64,000 nucleotides of DNA from Flammeovirgaceae bacterium (GTDB taxonomy: Bacteria > Bacteroidota > Bacteroidia > Cytophagales > Cyclobacteriaceae), in NCBI GenBank assembly GCA_016712035.1, contig JADJRT010000005.1, positions 186,001 through 250,000 of the forward strand, in the 5' to 3' direction. The notes below the pieces were generated by a model. That model was not told the origin of the DNA. It did not search any database and was given only the letters and a program-made list of their open reading frames with translations. Position numbers and translations under genes: made by a program. This document shows, in pieces, positions 54,860 through 63,109 of this stretch (position 1 is its first letter; the number at the start of each line of letters is the position of its first letter).

Positions 54860-55657
54860 ATGAGAGCTACGATTCGGGTCAAGGTAATATCAATAACGGT
54901 TTTGATGATCAGTCTGATTTCCATCCAACATCAGGACGGTTTTGCCCAAACTCGCGATAGTACTCTATTTTTTAAAAGCGCACTCAGCGTCACCCAAAAT
55001 GGATTTTCATTTATTCCATCCTTTTCGCTGGGTAAACCTGCGATCATATTTGAACCTGCGGTTGGCAATAAGCGACTGAGCTTCGAACCTCAGTTCCGGT
55101 TTGCACTTGAAGGAAAGCCTTGGTCATTTATTTTTGTGTATAAGTATAAGTTGATTAACAGAAGTAAGTTCTACCTGCAAATCGGGGGACATATTCCAGC
55201 GATAATTTTTAGTACACAAACGGTTCAGAAAAATGGTGTGACTCAGGATGTAATAGTATCGCAGCGATTTTTGGCTGCCGAATTGATTCCAAATTATACA
55301 TTGTCGGAAAACGTAAGCATCGGGATGTATCTTTTGCGTGGTCATGGTTTTGATGAAGGTGGAATACGGGATTCTTACTATGCCGGATTGCGCAGCACGA
55401 TCACCAATATCAACCTGACGAAACGAATATTCTTCAAGATAAACCCACAGGTATATTACTTAAAAACAGATGACAATGATGGAACCTATTTCACAAACAC
55501 ACTGACACTGGCCATACGCAATTTTCCGCTCTCTATTACAAATATTATTAACAAGGCCATTCAGACCGACATTCCAGGAAAGGACTTTGATTGGAATGTA
55601 AGTCTGGTCTATTCGTTCGATAAAAATATGTTCGGCACTAATCATAAAAATTTATGA
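54860..55657 (+). CDS. exported protein of unknown function, possible outer-membrane barrel
   Basis: A 265-residue protein that I do not recognise. I choose the ATG at 54860 since it starts a normal signal peptide (MRATIRVKVISITVLMI, ending near FAQTR); the frame is open up to 54785. The mature part alternates hydrophobic and polar residues in strands with conserved-looking YKYKL, YYLK and VSLVYSF, as in small outer-membrane beta-barrels. First gene of the AraC-linked cluster; its end overlaps the cupin start by 4 bases (ATGA). Confidence 0.65.
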   Translation: MRATIRVKVISITVLMISLISIQHQDGFAQTRDSTLFFKSALSVTQNGFSFIPSFSLGKPAIIFEPAVGNKRLSFEPQFRFALEGKPWSFIFVYKYKLINRSKFYLQIGGHIPAIIFSTQTVQKNGVTQDVIVSQRFLAAELIPNYTLSENVSIGMYLLRGHGFDEGGIRDSYYAGLRSTITNINLTKRIFFKINPQVYYLKTDDNDGTYFTNTLTLAIRNFPLSITNIINKAIQTDIPGKDFDWNVSLVYSFDKNMFGTNHKNL

Positions 55658-56130
55658 AAAAGAAATTAAGTATCTTAAAGCATGGAAGTATTCTACTGAT
55701 AGTATTATCTCTTGGGGCTTGCAACAAAAGGGAGAATAACGATTCAATCTTCCCGAAAGGTGAGCTGGCACCTTCTGAGAATTTTACCGGCAATGCATGG
55801 AATAATCCTTTTGTCGCGAACGATACAGTTTACAATATAGTGGCAGGTAAAGTCTATTTCGAACCGGGCGCAAGAACTAACTGGCATTCGCATCCGAGTG
55901 GTCAACTATTACTGATCATCGAGGGTGAAGGATTCCATCAAATTAAAGGCGAACCAAAGCAAGCACTCAAAAAAGGCGATGTGGTAAAATGCCCGCCTAA
56001 TGTTATGCATTGGCATGGCGCGAGCGCAGCAACAGGGATGTCACACATCTATATTGTTCCCAATACGGAGAAAGGTATTGTAAACTGGATGGAGCAGGTT
56101 TCCAATCAAGAGTACGAATCCAATTATTAA
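55654..56130 (+). CDS. cupin domain lipoprotein
   Basis: A 158-residue protein with a lipobox (SLGACNKRE) and one cupin domain. The metal-binding motifs are present: NWHSHPSGQLLLIIEGEG and the second-motif histidine in PPNVMHWHGA. The annotation resembles carboxymuconolactone/quercetinase-type cupins seen beside AraC regulators. Being exported is unusual. It follows the barrel-like gene with an ATGA overlap and precedes the ABM gene by 6 bases. Confidence 0.85.
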   Translation: MKKKLSILKHGSILLIVLSLGACNKRENNDSIFPKGELAPSENFTGNAWNNPFVANDTVYNIVAGKVYFEPGARTNWHSHPSGQLLLIIEGEGFHQIKGEPKQALKKGDVVKCPPNVMHWHGASAATGMSHIYIVPNTEKGIVNWMEQVSNQEYESNY

Positions 56131-56136
56131 AATGGT

Positions 56137-56550
56137 ATGAATAGGAAACTAATAAAAATAGTCCTTACACTGATGCTCACCCAATTCACATTACAAGTTG
56201 CTATTGCACAAGAGAAAGGGCAAATGGTGCGCTTGGCGAAACTCGTTATTGATTCTGCACAGTTAAAAAACTATAATGCCTACCTGAAGGAGGAAATTGA
56301 AACCTCGTTACGCGTAGAGCCGGGCGTTCTGACTTTGTATGCTGTTTCTGAAAAGGAAAAACCAACTCACATTACTATTCTGGAAATCTATAAAAACGTT
56401 GATGCATACAAAGCCCACATTCAAACCCCTCATTTCATCAAATACAAAAACGGCACATTGGAAATGGTGAAATCACTCGAACTAGTTGAGACGGTTCCCA
56501 TGTTACCCGAATTGAATATAAATCAAAAAAAGAAGCACCGAAAAGATTAA
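56137..56550 (+). CDS. exported antibiotic biosynthesis monooxygenase (ABM) domain protein
   Basis: A 137-residue protein with a signal peptide (ends AIAQEK). The single ABM fold is seen in MVRLAKLVIDSAQLKNYNA, RVEPGVLTLYAVSEKEKP and ILEIYKNVDAYKAHIQTPH. Such folds occur in quinone-forming monooxygenases and haem-degrading proteins, usually in the cytoplasm. No cofactor residues can be assigned. Confidence 0.8.
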   Translation: MNRKLIKIVLTLMLTQFTLQVAIAQEKGQMVRLAKLVIDSAQLKNYNAYLKEEIETSLRVEPGVLTLYAVSEKEKPTHITILEIYKNVDAYKAHIQTPHFIKYKNGTLEMVKSLELVETVPMLPELNINQKKKHRKD

Positions 56551-56570
56551 ATACTCAAACCCCATTCGAT

Positions 56571-57005
56571 ATGAAAAAACTACTCACCATAACAAATTTC
56601 ATTCTATTGTTGATTATAACTAACACTATCTGCTTTGCACAAGTATCAAACGATCAATCGCGTCAGAAAAACATTGATGCTGATAACATCTTATTGAGCG
56701 TATTTGAAACCGGAGACGTTTCGAAACTTGATGCCATCATTGCCCGTGATTTCATTAACCATGCAGGTGCAGACAAGATTGGATTAGATAGTCTCAAAAC
56801 TATGGTAAAAGGATTTCATGCTCGCATGAAGAACGTGAAGGTGGAAGTGGTGCGACAATTGGCCGATGATGAATATGTGGCGGATTGGGTTCGATTTATC
56901 GGTGAGAATAATATGGTGATCGAAGGGATTGAGATGACCCGCTATTCTAATGGTAAAGCTAAGGAGCATTGGTTTTTTCCGGGAGGGCAGCCCAGAAGAA
57001 ACTAG
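56571..57005 (+). CDS. exported SnoaL-like / nuclear transport factor 2 fold protein
   Basis: A 144-residue protein with a signal peptide (ends ICFAQ) and an NTF2-like fold: NILLSVFETGDVSKLDAI, FINHAG and the final EHWFFPGG. SnoaL-type proteins act as polyketide cyclases or hydrolases; export is again unusual. 20 bases after the ABM gene. Confidence 0.8.
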   Translation: MKKLLTITNFILLLIITNTICFAQVSNDQSRQKNIDADNILLSVFETGDVSKLDAIIARDFINHAGADKIGLDSLKTMVKGFHARMKNVKVEVVRQLADDEYVADWVRFIGENNMVIEGIEMTRYSNGKAKEHWFFPGGQPRRN

Positions 57006-57051
57006 ATTGGATGATTAAGAATTTAAGATGTATTATAAAACCATTACGACT

Positions 57052-57969
57052 ATGAAAACAAAAATATGGATACCCGTGTCAATTGTAATTCTGATTTCAA
57101 TTACACAGGCTTGCGCTCAAACGGACGGTTCGCAAATAAAAAATACTGAGAAGAAATTTCAAGCAAAGGCACCGCAAACACAGCCGTTTGGTAAAGAAGC
57201 TTTTGCTCCATCCAAAACCACAACATTAAGATGGTTAGGTATGGCCGGTTTTCTAATTAACAGTCGCGGCACAACGATGATGGTTGATCCACTGTTGGAA
57301 GGTTACGACATGCCTTTGCTCATGGATTTTCCTATCAAACCAAAAGACGTTCCGCATCTCGATGCTGTTTTTGCAACACATAGTGATAACGATCATTACA
57401 GCGTTGAGACATTTCGCGATATGGCATCCGTCACAAAAGAATTCCACTCCACCATTTATGTAGATTCTTTAATGAAGAACGAAGGCCTCCACTCTTTCGG
57501 TCATTATATCGGAGAGACGTTTCATGTTGGAAATGTATCTGTGAAGTTAACGCTTGCCGATCATGCATGGCAAAATAATTTCCCTAAACCCGGTCAACGT
57601 TATTATGAGCCGGGTGATGCTTGTGGCTTCTGGTTCGACACACCCGATGGTTCTATCTGGGCACCAGGCGACTCAAGATTTATGCAAGAACAATTACATA
57701 TGCCTACACCAGATGCTATACTGTTTGATTACTCAGAGGATGCTGCCTTTCATTCAGGTTTGGAAGGAGCAATCAAGATTGCCAATGCCTATCCCAATAC
57801 ACCATTAATTCTTGGTCATTGGGGTTTTGTAGATGCACCTGACTTTATTCCGTTCAATGGCGATCCCGAGAAGTTAAGGAAGGGCGTGATAAACCCAGAG
57901 CGCATTATTGTACTTGCACCTGGGCAACCTTACACGCTTACTAAATTAAAAAAAACTTCAAAGAAGTAG
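57052..57969 (+). CDS. exported metallo-beta-lactamase fold hydrolase (UlaG-like)
   Basis: A 305-residue protein; I use the ATG at 57052, which gives a signal peptide (ends ITQACAQ), rather than one at 57028. The MBL core is present: GMAGFLINSRGTTMMVDP, ATHSDNDHYS in place of HxHxDH, LTLADHAWQNN, GDSRFMQ and a final HWGF. The first motif reads HSDNDH, a known variant. Last gene of the AraC-linked cluster. Confidence 0.87.
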   Translation: MKTKIWIPVSIVILISITQACAQTDGSQIKNTEKKFQAKAPQTQPFGKEAFAPSKTTTLRWLGMAGFLINSRGTTMMVDPLLEGYDMPLLMDFPIKPKDVPHLDAVFATHSDNDHYSVETFRDMASVTKEFHSTIYVDSLMKNEGLHSFGHYIGETFHVGNVSVKLTLADHAWQNNFPKPGQRYYEPGDACGFWFDTPDGSIWAPGDSRFMQEQLHMPTPDAILFDYSEDAAFHSGLEGAIKIANAYPNTPLILGHWGFVDAPDFIPFNGDPEKLRKGVINPERIIVLAPGQPYTLTKLKKTSKK

Positions 57970-58042
57970 ATGATAAAGCTTGTGATTGCGTTGCTTGAAG
58001 AGCATATGAGATGATTATATTTTGATTACGATCAGGTCGGAA

Positions 58043-58078
58043 TAGATTAGCGGAAGGTCGAAGACCTGCGCTAATCTA
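58043..58078. terminator. long hairpin between the MBL and BNR genes
   Basis: A 10-bp perfect stem (TAGATTAGCG / CGCTAATCTA) enclosing a second stem AGGTC-GAA-GACCT. It lies between the convergent MBL and BNR genes. No T-run follows, so termination is probable but not certain. Confidence 0.55.
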
Positions 58079-58080
58079 AA

Positions 58081-59079
58081 CTAATTCTTCCTAAGTCCAA
58101 TTCCCGCAATCAGCCCCCGCTTAGTTATTTCAAGTGTTGTAAACGCGGTTGAATCCGGTAATCCGTTTTTAATCAAACGCCAATTTGTTCACCAATTATC
58201 AGAGGTGTAGACACCGTACCATTGGGCTGCGTAAAGTTTATTGGCAAATCGTTTTACTTCAAATGTGTATAGGTTCTTTGCTCCAAGTCCAGCGTTTGCA
58301 TTCTCCCAGGTCAACCCTTCATTCTCTGATCTTCTAAGTCCATCACCTAAGGTCATGGCATAAGTTCTTTGTCCATCCGTTGAAATGTCGTGCAGGGTAT
58401 GAGGTTCATAAACATATCTCCAATTTTTACCCTCATCGCTTGTGGAAACAGCTCCATTCATCAAGGCACCATAAATCTCCTCGTTTTTCCCTGCAAACCC
58501 ATTAACCTGAACACCTTTCCATATATGCGCCCAGGTACTGCCATTGTCCAAGGATTTATAAATACCATTGTCGGCACCAGCAAACAAAATGTTATCCTTT
58601 GCATAAAGGCATCTGATAGCGGAATTGATTTGATTGATAGGAAAATCCCAGTTCTTCCCATTATCTCTTGAGATCATGACGCCATGCCTTAAAGTTCCAA
58701 TAATCAATAAATTGTTAATGGCCGAAATCGCATTGATGTCAATTCCATCAGGTAGATTTTCATCTATGCGCTTCCATTCCTCCTGATCTCCCTTAATAAA
58801 ATAAATTCCGTTGTGATCAGTCGATGCAAAAATTCTGTTGTCAATAACCAGAAAAGAACTAACAGTGGCATCTCCAGTAATCCCATTGTCGAAGGGCAAC
58901 CAATTAATTCCGCCATCTATAGAATGATAAACAACATGAATATTTTTTTGTTTGTTTATCAATTCAACCGGTTCGGACGAAGGCACTACTGTGGACATAT
59001 GTTCGTCCCGGTTACTTCCCTTCTTCTCACAAGAAAGAAGCGTCAATAAAAAGAGTACGGCTATAGTAAATATTTTCAT
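58081..59079 (-). CDS. exported BNR-repeat lipoprotein with an in-frame stop
   Basis: A lipoprotein (lipobox LTLLSCEKK) with repeated Asp-box (BNR) motifs: SIDGGINW, SRDNGKNW, SLDNGSTW, SDEGKNW and SENEGLTW, which build a seven-bladed propeller of the WD40/sialidase type. A TGA at 58189-58191 ends the frame after YTSDNW, but the same frame reads on for 36 codons, NWRLIKNGLPDSTAFTTLE to the stop at 58081. A surplus T and a missing A at this point would give SDNGETNW, a perfect Asp-box. Probably one gene of 332 residues. Confidence 0.75.
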
Positions 59080-59136
59080 GGTATGGTGGACAACGTGAAG
59101 ATACGAAACACACCTGATTACATCGCTTTTATCAAA

Positions 59137-59174
59137 TGAAAGAGGTGTCCTCCATCATGTGGACACCTCTTTCA
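59137..59174 (-). terminator. 14-bp perfect hairpin after the DUF4097 operon
   Basis: Stem TGAAAGAGGTGTCC / GGACACCTCTTTCA with a 10-base loop, between the end of the DUF4097 operon (59192) and the start of the BNR gene (59079), all on the minus strand. No T-run, but a strong stem. Confidence 0.65.
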
Positions 59175-59191
59175 TTACCCAATTAATCACC

Positions 59192-59920
59192 TTACATCGC
59201 CTTTCTCAAATATACATTCCCGTATTTAGATTCAAAGCTATAGTGCGGGCCTGTTCCTGGTTTTGCTGAAACCACGGTGTGAAAATCTTTAAACTCTGTT
59301 CCCGTAAACTTCAAATCGAGGTTTGAATAAATTTGGCCATAGCTGGTTTCTGCTGTTAACTGTCCGGTTGTTCTTTCTTGCACTGAAACATCCACACCTC
59401 CATAAGTCGCTTCAACGGTTAGCGGTCCAGAAAAATTTCTCACTTCGGCTACTCCATAAACACATTCCAATTTGGTTTCCATATTTCTGGGAACTTTCAC
59501 TTCCAACAAGATGTCCATATCAACGCCCCACGATTGGACATTGAAGTCGCGGCCATTCTCTTCGCAATACTCTTTATAATCTTCTTTGGATTTGAAAACC
59601 ATCTTTTCTCCTCCGCGATGAACGGTAATGCGTTGTGGTAAACTTTTCACGTTTCGAATCCTATTTTCAATGTACAGGGTGTTGCCCGATTTTGATTGTA
59701 AGAGTTCAAAGGCGTCATCCGATTCTCCACCGTTGATACTCACCGATCCGGTAATTGAAATCTCATTTTTGTCCCATGTACTTATTTTAATCAGTTCGGG
59801 GTAGTCAAACCGAAGGGAAATATTTTCTCCCGCAGCTACCGGATACGTTTCATTTACCGGAGTCTGAGCAACGAGCACTCCGGTAAATAAAGTGATGAGA
59901 ATACTTATGAGCCCTTTCAT
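59192..59920 (-). CDS. exported DUF4097-like beta-helix protein (second copy)
   Basis: A 242-residue protein with a signal peptide (ends VAQTP). It belongs to the DUF4097-like exported proteins and has short repeats about 20 residues long with a [S/T/V]xYG motif: CVYGVAEV, ATYGGVDV, TSYGQIYS, SKYGNVYLRK. Such ladders form right-handed beta-solenoids. Its first four bases overlap the previous gene (ATGA). Role unknown. Confidence 0.75.
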   Translation of the reverse strand: MKGLISILITLFTGVLVAQTPVNETYPVAAGENISLRFDYPELIKISTWDKNEISITGSVSINGGESDDAFELLQSKSGNTLYIENRIRNVKSLPQRITVHRGGEKMVFKSKEDYKEYCEENGRDFNVQSWGVDMDILLEVKVPRNMETKLECVYGVAEVRNFSGPLTVEATYGGVDVSVQERTTGQLTAETSYGQIYSNLDLKFTGTEFKDFHTVVSAKPGTGPHYSFESKYGNVYLRKAM

Positions 59921-60675
59921 TTTTTGCGAAGGTAAATTTTGCTGTAGTCGGAACGGAAGTCCACATTCATACCCCCGCCATTAATCTTGCCTTGTACCCG
60001 ATCATTGTACCGAACGAAGTCTCCTTGCTTTTCAACATCGATCTTAATTTCGGGTGCAACCAGAATCTCGCCATAGGAAGTACTCATCTTTATGTTTGCT
60101 TTAATGGCCACCGGCATGGTTACATCTACATATCCATAAACAGATACTATCGAAATTGGACCTTTAACATTAGTACTTAAGTCAGCCTCCACATGCCCGT
60201 ACACCGTTTTGATCGTTAACGGACCGGTCACATTTTCCAACTCAATGCTGTTGTAATTGGCCGACACTTCAATTTCGTTCTCCATGTTTTTGAATACCGC
60301 GGTGCCTCCATATTGCGATTCGTGTGAGAAGGAAACAATAACGCCTTTAGGAACTAAAATCTTTACATCGGGAGAATTCATTTTTTTCAATTGACCTACT
60401 TCCACCACATCTCCTTTTTGAGTTACGTTAATTCCAAGACCCGTATTGTCTTCCAGGCCTGAGCCGTTGATGGCTCGTAGTCCTTCAGCCCGCTCATCCT
60501 TCCCTTCACGATGGTCGCGGGATGAAAAAATTATTTCATTTCCATTGTGCCCCTCAACCGTTACCCGGCCGATATTCAACTCCAATCTTCCCGAGCTTTT
60601 AGCTACCTTAAATTCCTGCGCCTGCATGGTGCTTATCACGAACAAAGCCAGGCCTAATACTAATAACTGTTTCAT
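59917..60675 (-). CDS. exported DUF4097-like beta-helix protein (first copy)
   Basis: A 252-residue paralogue of the following gene with signal peptide (ends TMQAQ) and similar repeats: ESQYGGTAVF, TVYGHVEADL, SVYGYVDVTM, TSYGEILVAP, SDYSKIYLRKK. The two genes are in the same operon as an ECF sigma and its anti-sigma, which usually control cell-envelope functions. Cell-envelope location follows from the signal peptide. Confidence 0.78.
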   Translation of the reverse strand: MKQLLVLGLALFVISTMQAQEFKVAKSSGRLELNIGRVTVEGHNGNEIIFSSRDHREGKDERAEGLRAINGSGLEDNTGLGINVTQKGDVVEVGQLKKMNSPDVKILVPKGVIVSFSHESQYGGTAVFKNMENEIEVSANYNSIELENVTGPLTIKTVYGHVEADLSTNVKGPISIVSVYGYVDVTMPVAIKANIKMSTSYGEILVAPEIKIDVEKQGDFVRYNDRVQGKINGGGMNVDFRSDYSKIYLRKK

Positions 60676-60760
60676 TTTTTTATAATTTAATTCGTTTTAA
60701 CTCTTATCTATGTCTACGCTACCGTCTTAAAATTGAATCTCTCTGCAGTGAGATTTTACT

Positions 60761-61534
60761 TTAGGAAAGTTTTAGTATTCCTGAATAGGCTTCATCTTTT
60801 ACCGCCTTCATGGTAGAAGCATCTTTGTCATTTTCTCTAATTGATTAATCACACCGTCTCTTTCATCTTAACCAGCAACTGAATCAAGGCTATCTGCACT
60901 ACGGGGTCCTTTTGCTGGGACAAGGATTGAACCAGACTCGCCCGAACTAGTTTTTCGCTGGTGAACTTACTCAACGCTTCTAAAGCTGCTAACCGTACAT
61001 TTGTATTAGCATCTTCATTCATAGTCTTAACCAAAATGGTTACTATCTCATCATCGGGTTGCTCAATCTCGTAGGCAACCGAAACACCCATCATTCTCTG
61101 GCTAGCCGATTGTTGATTCTCAATCATGGCCACCATCATGCTTCTAGTGTCTTCCACTTGTTTCTTTAATTCGGCTAATTCTCTTTCCCGTTCCTGGTTT
61201 TTAATAACCCAATAACCAATCCCCACACTAATCATTACAAACACAAAGCCTGCTGCAATCCGATAAACCAACGGTGATATAAAAAGGGGTCTGACTTTAT
61301 TAGATTGAGCAGCTAACTCCTGCTTCAAAGCCTTTTCAAATTCTGCTTTCAATTTGCCTGAAGGTTCCAACGCGGATACTGAATCCATTGCCTGCATTAC
61401 CTCAAGAAGCTCCTTGTAGAGTTTATGCACATGGGTACTTTCTTCCAAAGCCCGTACAACCTCCATGCGCTCTTCATCACCGCTTTTTCCATCGATGTAG
61501 TCAATAAGTCTACTTTCCCATTTTTCTCATCCAT
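60761..61534 (-). CDS. membrane anti-sigma-like protein with HEAT repeats, three frame breaks
   Basis: Starts at 61534, 4 bases after the sigma factor stop, with MDEKNGKVDLIDYIDGKSG once one base is added near 61505. The cytoplasmic N-terminal part is anti-sigma-like, one membrane helix follows (IAAGFVFVMISVGIGYW), and the exterior part has HEAT-type helices (NEDANTNVRLAALEAL, DPVVQIALIQLL). Indels near 60855 and 60824 hide the end, KDASTMKAVKDEAYSGIL to the stop at 60761. About 257 residues. Probably restrains the sigma factor. Confidence 0.82.
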
Positions 61535-61538
61535 CGCT

Positions 61539-62078
61539 TTAAGAATTTTCGAGTTCAAAATAATTTTCACGTAACTGCCCGATTGCCCGATGCACTTTTA
61601 CTTTTACATTGGAAACGGTCATATCCAAAAAGTGGGCTACCTCTTCATACTTCAGATGTTGGAAGCGGGTTAACACCAACAACTCGCGGTAGTCGTCCGG
61701 CAACTTTGCCAAAGCCTGAATCAACCGCTTTTCTATCTCCTCCTGCTCCAGTGCATCCATTACTTCGGGTAATCGGTCCGATAATTTTTCTATCTCCATT
61801 CGTACAGGCATGCGTTGCTTCTGGTACTGATAATGATCAGCAAAAGCATTGCGGGCCATTTGGTATATCCACGACTGGAATTTCATTTCCGGTTTATAGG
61901 TATGGCGGTACTTGAGCAATCGCAGAAAGACATTTTGAGTAAGGTCTTCTGCAATCTGGGTGTCAGCCGACATACGAGCCAAAAAGTTAAAAATCCGTTT
62001 GTGGTATCTGTCAAAGAGTATCGAAACCTGTTGAAGATTGCCGTCCTTAACGGTCTCCATGATATGTTCATCACTCAT
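61539..62078 (-). CDS. ECF-type RNA polymerase sigma factor
   Basis: A 179-residue ECF sigma factor. Region 2 is YHKRIFNFLARMSADTQIAED and SWIYQMARNAFADHY; region 4 is DDYRELLVLTRFQHLKYEEV, with helix-turn-helix HFLDMTVSNVKVKVHRAI. It is first in the operon with the anti-sigma and two DUF4097 genes. Two direct TGTAACC repeats lie 31-59 bases upstream. Confidence 0.93.
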   Translation of the reverse strand: MSDEHIMETVKDGNLQQVSILFDRYHKRIFNFLARMSADTQIAEDLTQNVFLRLLKYRHTYKPEMKFQSWIYQMARNAFADHYQYQKQRMPVRMEIEKLSDRLPEVMDALEQEEIEKRLIQALAKLPDDYRELLVLTRFQHLKYEEVAHFLDMTVSNVKVKVHRAIGQLRENYFELENS

Positions 62079-62558
62079 CAGGTCTATACTTTTTATCAGA
62101 TTTATAGTGGTTACAGGCTCGGAGGTAAAAGGTTACAATAGAAAGTCAAATTCTCTGAATAATCCGGAAAGCCACGCGCATCTATTTTTAGAAATAACTG
62201 ATATTCATAGGGAAAAATGCGATTTTTTGACAGACCATTAACTATCAGGATAATCTAGCGAAGCATATCTTCGCCCATTAAAAATTTAAGAAAAGGAGAG
62301 ATTTCCCTATGAAAACAGACTGGTATGTAACAAAGAAGCACCTTGCTTATCACCCTCGTCTATAATTTTTTCTAAAATCCGATGGCTAAGAACACCCCAA
62401 CTTATAGATTTACTTCAACCTTTGCTTGATGTGCATAACATCACTTTTCATAGGGGAAAATTACCAAGTATGCGTTATAGTAGTATATTCGCACCTGAAT
62501 TGTTACACTTTTTAAAACTAACAATCTATAACAATCACTAAAACCACAATTAAACGCT
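62079..62558. other. 480-base intergenic stretch between the sigma operon and the SWIB gene
   Basis: It holds two TGTAACC direct repeats 22 bases apart (minus strand, 62137-62131 and 62115-62109), a short hairpin GCGAAG / CTTCGC at 62258-62274, and an 18-codon frame at 62309-62365 preceded by a GGAG sequence. I see no longer gene in any frame, even allowing for indels. Confidence 0.5.
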
Positions 62559-62939
62559 ATGGCAAAAAAAGCAAAAAAGGCGGCTAAGAAAGTCGCTAAG
62601 AAAGCGCCTAAAAAGGCAGCTAAGAAAGTAGCTAAGAAAGCTGCTAAGAAAGTAGTTAAGAAGGCTGCTAAGAAAAAGTCTGCAAGAAAACCTAACGCAG
62701 CTTTTATGGCTCCGCTCACACCGAGCGCAGCGTTAGCTGATGTAATTGGTAGCAAGCCAGTACCCAGAACACAAATGATTAAAAAAATCTGGGAGTACAT
62801 CAAAAAGAATAACCTTCAGGACAAGAAGAACAGAAGGATGATTAATGCTGATGCTAAACTAAAAGTATTGTTTGCTGGCAAGACTCAAATTTCAATGTTT
62901 GATCTTGCTGTTATTGTAAACAAGAATATTGTAAAATAA
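62559..62939 (+). CDS. SWIB/MDM2-domain protein with a histone-H1-like tail
   Basis: A 126-residue basic protein. Residues 1-46 consist almost wholly of Ala, Lys and Val in an AKKxAKK pattern (KKAAKKVAKKAPKK), like the tail of eukaryotic and bacterial H1-type proteins. Residues about 48-126 are a complete SWIB domain (PLTPSAALADVIGSKPVPRTQ, KKIWEYIKKNNLQD, NADAKLKVLF and FDLAVIVNKNIVK). Likely a DNA-binding or chromatin-like protein. A strong terminator follows. Confidence 0.88.
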   Translation: MAKKAKKAAKKVAKKAPKKAAKKVAKKAAKKVVKKAAKKKSARKPNAAFMAPLTPSAALADVIGSKPVPRTQMIKKIWEYIKKNNLQDKKNRRMINADAKLKVLFAGKTQISMFDLAVIVNKNIVK

Positions 62940-62960
62940 GCTTGCTTCATTTTCAAGAAT

Positions 62961-62988
62961 AAAAAGCCCCACACTCGTGGGGCTTTTT
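62961..62988 (+). terminator. rho-independent terminator after the SWIB gene
   Basis: A stem AAAAAGCCCCAC / GTGGGGCTTTTT with a 4-base loop and a T-run, 22 bases after the stop. Good intrinsic terminator on the plus strand; also works in reverse. Confidence 0.9.
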
Positions 62989-63109
62989 ATTTAAAAGACC
63001 CGCTGCGCAACCTCTCTCTTGAGAATCTGTCTTTTCACTCCAAACTAAATCCGATCATTTTTGTCACCTTTTTAAAAATCATCAGTATTACCTATCAAAC
63101 CCAGTGGCT

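Noticed and set aside
62441..62803. A 120-residue antisense frame over the SWIB gene, rich in Leu, Ala and Phe
   Set aside because: It is the antisense shadow of the AKK-rich tail (Lys and Ala codons read backwards give Phe, Leu and Ala), without a membrane-protein pattern beyond that.
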